Positions 7,340-9,637 of a stretch of DNA of 9,637 nt are shown here, piece after piece. The DNA lies in the NCBI GenBank assembly GCA_021203685.1, contig JAJQAS010000280.1, forward strand, positions 1-9,637, read 5' to 3'. Source of the stretch: Clostridiales bacterium. Its GTDB lineage: Bacteria; Bacillota; Clostridia; Oscillospirales; Oscillospiraceae. The notes under the pieces were generated by a model that worked only from the letters and a program-made list of their open reading frames with translations, did no database searches and had not been told where the DNA came from. The number at the start of each line of letters is the position of its first letter. Position 1 is the stretch's first letter. The position numbers and the translations under genes are program-made.

Positions 7340-8095
7340 TTAAGACCGCCGAGCAACCACCACAAACCGCCCATTATCGGTGTGATAGCTGCAAGTGGAG
7401 AGGGTCAGTAGCTGGTCACCATAGGTGGCATCAATGTCCCCGCCATAGACATTGTACCGGGCCAGACCGTCCAGATACTCGTCAAAGACTGTCTCATCAA
7501 TCAGGTCGGTGTACTGGTAGTATGGGAAGTCGTCTTTGTCCAGGTCGTAGTAAAAGGCTGCCACCACCTCGTATTCCCGCAACTCGTAGAGGGTGTCGAA
7601 CCGAATCACCGGGTGTTCTTCCAGGAAAGCCTCATCTCCGTAGTCTACCAGGGTGCCGAACATGGTGTTGTCCTTCATGTGGTGGCCGTAGATGATGATA
7701 TTGCTGGCGTCGGGGCCGGAGTCCTCTCCAATGAACAGGCAGCCGCTTTTGGCGTCGCTGCCGTCAAAGGCCCGGTGCAGATAATACTCCGGGTCCTCCG
7801 GCGTGTACATGACCGGATAATCAATGACAGTCCCCTCAATGGACAGCCACCCCACCATGTCGTGGTTCTGCTCCCACAGGGATTCGTACCGAAGCTATAC
7901 GCCATTTTCGTCTGTCTCATCGTCCGCGTCGGTATCCACCTGGTCTGCCAGTGCTTCATTGGCGTTTTTTTCTGTGGCTGAGGTATAGGAATACTGCGCC
8001 AGCAGAAAGGCGGAAGCCAGCAGCGCCGCCAGCAGCGCAAACAATAGAATCGGTGCCAGGACGCCGCGTTTTTGTTTCGATTTTTGATGTCTCAT
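7340..8095 (-). pseudogene. Class B sortase interrupted by an in-frame amber codon
   Basis: A membrane-anchored transpeptidase that would attach surface proteins to the cell wall. The start chosen is the ATG at 8093-8095, with AAGGAGG (8103-8109) at 7-nt spacing. Residues 1-10 are basic and 11-33 form a membrane anchor (GVLAPILLFALLAALL). Codon 67 is TAG (7895-7897); the same frame then continues for another 184 residues to TAA at 7340-7342. The catalytic residues all lie after the stop: His138 in YGHHMK, Cys235 in TLSTCSY and Arg243 in GRFVVVARR. As it stands, translation yields only a 66-residue anchor. A distal ATG at 7858 could make a soluble catalytic domain but has no clear ribosome binding site. 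One C-to-T change of CAG would explain the TAG. No LPXTG-like or NPQTN-like substrate gene is visible. Amber readthrough is an alternative to decay. Confidence 0.85.
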
Positions 8096-8107
8096 AGATG
8101 TCCCTCC

Positions 8108-8194
8108 TTGCTCCACCAGATGTTCTCGACAAGCTTCCTCCGTAGAATAACGCTTGGTAAATTCGACAATCGAAATCTTCTTGTGCTTGGACAT
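8108..8194 (-). pseudogene. IS1595-type transposase, N-terminal fragment only
   Basis: About 29 residues (MSKHKKISIVEF, then KRYSTEEACREHLVEQ) resemble the very start of IS1595-family transposases. In those, an EEACREHL-like helix precedes a W-P-(D/E)-G-F segment and a zinc ribbon. Here the similarity stops after HLVEQ, before the zinc ribbon, and runs in frame straight into the ribosome binding site and start of the sortase. No DDE domain or terminal inverted repeat was found nearby. This is therefore a scrap left by insertion and deletion, or an old fusion of IS DNA to the sortase leader. An in-frame ATG at 8198-8200 is an alternative start. The family call rests on memory of the motif. Confidence 0.55.
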
Positions 8195-8229
8195 AAACAA
8201 ATTTCTGCCCTTTCTTTGTCTATGTCCAC

Positions 8230-8238
8230 ATTATATCA
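8230..8238 (-). promoter_or_regulatory. Extended -10 promoter upstream of the transposase scrap and sortase
   Basis: On the minus strand the sequence reads TGATATAAT: a perfect TATAAT (8230-8235) with the TGn extension (8236-8238). It lies about 35 bp before the transposase-fragment ATG. The -35 region at 16-18 bp spacing is poor (GGTTTA-like), which an extended -10 can tolerate. It could drive the sortase remnant through the IS fragment. The rest of 8239-8443 is AT-rich with no gene seen. Confidence 0.55.
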
Positions 8239-8443
8239 CAGTCAAAGTCCCATAAACCGGACTATCAAGGCTGATTCAAAGGGATAATTCAGATAACTAA
8301 ATAATTCATAGCTGTGCTGTGGAGCCGCCTGATGGTGAAGTCTTCCTAATGCCGCATGATTACAAAAGTTCTTATTTATGGAATTTTTGTTTCTTCGGTA
8401 TAGGATTTTGTTCTCACCGTCATGCGGCTCTTCTCCTTTTCTC

Positions 8444-8459
8444 CTGCTCTGCGGAGCAG
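8444..8459 (+). promoter_or_regulatory. Palindrome just upstream of the XRE regulator start
   Basis: CTGCTC (8444-8449) and GAGCAG (8454-8459) are separated by TGCG, 16 bp before the ATG of the XRE gene. It could be the regulator's own operator or a small leader hairpin. Only the palindrome is seen; the role is a guess. Confidence 0.35.
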
Positions 8460-8475
8460 CGGAAAGGAAAACAGT

Positions 8476-8766
8476 ATGTATTTCAACGCAAAAGAATTTG
8501 GCAAGAGGCTTCAGAGCGCAAGGAAAATGCGGGGTCTTACGCAGGCAGAACTGGCTGAGCGGCTGGGGCTGTCCAGCAAACAGCACATTAGCAGGATCGA
8601 GCGTGGGGAGAAATCCTGCTCCATTGACCTGTTGGTAGATTTGTCTTATGCCCTCCATGTGAGTACCGATTATTTACTTAAGGGAGAAGATCCAGTCAGA
8701 GAACGGAACAAGAGCAACCTACTGGCCGTCGCTGCGCAGATTACTAAAATTGCAGATGAAATCTGA
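8476..8766 (+). CDS. XRE family helix-turn-helix transcriptional regulator
   Basis: A 96-residue Cro/CI-type DNA-binding protein. Residues 5-68 form the HTH_3 domain: FGKRLQSARKMRGLTQAELA (8-27), the recognition region LGLSSKQHISRIERGEKS (30-47), then LVDLSYALHVSTDYLLKGE (52-70). The remaining 26 residues are a short helical tail that may aid dimerisation. The start at 8476 is preferred over an in-frame ATG at 8422. It gives the usual N-terminus immediately before the domain, and GGAAAGGAAAA lies just upstream. The upstream extension would be low-complexity and would read through the palindrome. Such small XRE proteins are common regulators in integrative elements, which fits the ParB-like remnant downstream. 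Its targets are unknown. No clear strong promoter was found. Confidence 0.85.
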   Translation: MYFNAKEFGKRLQSARKMRGLTQAELAERLGLSSKQHISRIERGEKSCSIDLLVDLSYALHVSTDYLLKGEDPVRERNKSNLLAVAAQITKIADEI

Positions 8767-8769
8767 AAA

Positions 8770-8866
8770 GTAGCCCCACGAGGGCTACCAGAATAGCCCC
8801 ACTGGGGCCACTACAAAGCAAATTATCTTTGCTACAATTTACTTGTGCCAAGCAAAAAAGGCACAA
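8770..8866. repeat. Cluster of four hairpins with a TAGCCCCAC direct repeat
   Basis: Four inverted repeats follow the XRE stop in close succession. They are GTAGCCC/GGGCTAC (8770-8776, 8782-8788), GCCCC/GGGGC (8796-8800, 8804-8808), AGCAAA/TTTGCT (8817-8822, 8828-8833) and TTGTGCC/GGCACAA (8843-8849, 8860-8866). The first two each begin with TAGCCCCAC (8771 and 8794, 23 bp apart). None has a clean T-tract after it, so simple intrinsic termination is not well supported, though the first pair may stop XRE transcription. They could be protein-binding sites or part of a transfer or replication origin; that is inference. Confidence 0.6.
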
Positions 8867-9193
8867 CCTGCACCTTTCCAACTGAATATCAGTACACAGG
8901 TACGTTCCTGCTGTGACGAGCCATATCAGCGGTACGCCGTGACCCAGCCTCCGGGTTGGCAGCGATTCCTACCGTCTGTGATAGTCGCCTCGCAACCGAC
9001 TCGGCCACGACCCACAGCAGTGATAATGATACTTCTGCCCAGCCACAGCCCCGGCCCGACAGCCGGGATCAAGCAATGGGGGCAGCTTAATGGAAAAGGG
9101 GTGAAGCCCATGGAGCTGCGCGAACAGCCGCCTGTGTTACTCCCGCAGGCTCTGGGGTGTCGTGGACAAATAAGAGTTCATCATAAAAATTGG
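8867..9193. other. Long GC-rich untranslated stretch with further hairpins
   Basis: No gene is supported between the XRE regulator and the ParB-like gene. The stretch is GC-rich and holds CCCGGC/GCCGGG (9050-9055, 9062-9067) and a longer arm GCAGCT/AGCTGC (9082-9087, 9114-9119) with TGG/CCA pairing inside. A plus-strand open frame at 8843-9250 crosses all these hairpins and has no domain-like composition, so I treat it as chance. The stretch may be a structured leader of the ParB-like gene or an element origin. I cannot assign an RNA family. Confidence 0.35.
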
Positions 9194-9234
9194 GAGGACT
9201 GCTGCACCGAGGTTGGTCTGGCAGTCCTCTTTTA
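9194..9234 (+). terminator. Terminator or attenuator upstream of the ParB-like gene
   Basis: GAGGACTGC (9194-9202) pairs perfectly with GCAGTCCTC (9221-9229) around an 18-nt loop and is followed by TTTTA. It sits 35 bp before the ParB-like start codon. It could stop upstream transcription or act as an attenuator for the downstream gene. The long loop makes it weaker than the terminator after the MATE gene. Confidence 0.6.
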
Positions 9235-9268
9235 CATCGGGAATCGATGAATCATAAACAGAAACGAG

Positions 9269-9568
9269 ATGAGAAAAATGTTGAAAATTGACCCGGAATT
9301 TGCCGACCAGATCCCGCCTCTCACCGAGGAGGAGTTCCGGCAGCTGGAGGCCAACATCCTGAGCGATGGCGAGGTAATCAACCCCATCCTCGTCTGGAAC
9401 GGCGTGATTGTGGACGGCCACAACCGCTTTCGCGTTCTGGAGAAGCACCCGAAGGTCCCGTACAGGACCTTTGAGAAGCAGTTTTCGGACCGTAGCGAGG
9501 TGGTGGCCTGGAGCATGGATTTGCAAGAACCAGCTTGGACGGCGGAACCTAAGGAACCTCTGATTTAA
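9269..9568 (+). pseudogene. ParB-like N-terminal nuclease domain protein, frameshifted and truncated
   Basis: The 99-residue reading starts MRKMLKIDPEF and contains a ParB/Sulfiredoxin-type N-terminal domain: LTEEEFRQLEANILSDG (18-34), then ILVWNGVIVDGHNRFRV (40-56), whose DGHNR box corresponds to the ParB phosphate-binding motif. Such small ParB-like proteins are typical of clostridial integrative elements. After W81 the frame goes wrong. GCCTGGA (9506-9512) is followed by a near copy, GCATGGA (9513-9519). Deleting the second copy restores AWICKNQLGRRNL, the expected continuation of this family, before a stop at 9561-9563. So the gene carries a 7-nt near-tandem duplication and also lacks its C-terminal half. 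The alternative start at 9278 gives MLKIDPEF. The ribosome binding site is weak in either case. Confidence 0.75.
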
Positions 9569-9569
9569 T

Positions 9570-9629
9570 CTCACACATCCCCCGAAATATGCTATAATAG
9601 AAAAAAGAACTATCAAAGGACATCGGAGG
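9570..9629 (+). promoter_or_regulatory. Promoter and ribosome binding site for the next gene, beyond the window
   Basis: CTCACA (9570-9575), 17 bp, then TATAAT (9593-9598) with a TGn extension (9590-9592) forms a strong sigma-A promoter. GGAGG (9625-9629) follows, and the window ends 8 nt later, so the start codon is expected at or just after 9638. The promoter begins right after the broken ParB-like gene. Confidence 0.75.
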
Positions 9630-9637
9630 ACTCTTAC

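Noticed and set aside
8770..8833. Possible CRISPR-like short repeats
   Set aside because: There are only two copies of a 9-bp sequence, and the spacing and arms are those of simple hairpins, not repeat-spacer units.
8843..9250. 135-residue plus-strand open frame before the ParB-like gene
   Set aside because: It crosses several strong hairpins, is Pro/Gln-rich without domain character, and lacks a ribosome binding site.

Overview
The window looks like chromosomal DNA of a GC-rich Clostridia-class gut Firmicute (Oscillospiraceae or Lachnospiraceae type). The grounds are strong AGGAGG-like ribosome binding sites, a LacI/FGGY/split-transketolase sugar operon, a class B sortase, and remnants of integrative-element genes typical of that group. 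The taxon is inferred from style and was not tested.

Layout. Positions 3-716 hold the C-terminal half of a MATE efflux transporter that begins upstream of the window and ends at a good intrinsic terminator (792-824). A LacI-family repressor (834-1838, minus) is divergent from a four-gene plus-strand operon (1987-6623): an L-fucose/L-arabinose-isomerase-fold sugar isomerase, the N- and C-terminal subunits of a split transketolase, and a glycerol-kinase-like FGGY sugar kinase. The genes are 3 bp apart or overlap by 8 bp. The 148-bp divergent region carries a near-consensus promoter for the repressor, a weaker one for the operon, a long inverted repeat, and five copies of the hexamer TTAAGT. This is a likely self-regulating operator region.

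How the operon works. Isomerase + FGGY kinase + two-subunit transketolase is the gene set of the described D-apiose pathway: apiose to apulose, to apulose 4-phosphate, then glycolaldehyde transfer to glyceraldehyde 3-phosphate, giving dihydroxyacetone phosphate and xylulose 5-phosphate. D-apiose comes from plant cell-wall rhamnogalacturonan II and apiogalacturonan, which suits a gut fermenter. The substrate is inferred from gene content, not proven. No transporter or glycoside hydrolase for the sugar is present in the window.

The right third (6624-9637) is a patchwork of decayed genes and non-coding DNA. It holds a two-TM small protein whose frame is broken at an A5 run (6864-7086, minus), a class B sortase with one in-frame amber codon (7340-8095, minus), and a scrap of an IS1595-type transposase N-terminus directly upstream of that sortase (8108-8194, minus). 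An intact XRE regulator (8476-8766) follows, then a 500-bp hairpin-rich non-coding stretch (8767-9268). A ParB-like gene broken by a 7-nt near-tandem duplication (9269-9568) comes next, and finally a strong promoter and ribosome binding site for a gene starting just past the window. The intact operon is thus bordered on its right by remains of mobile-element DNA.
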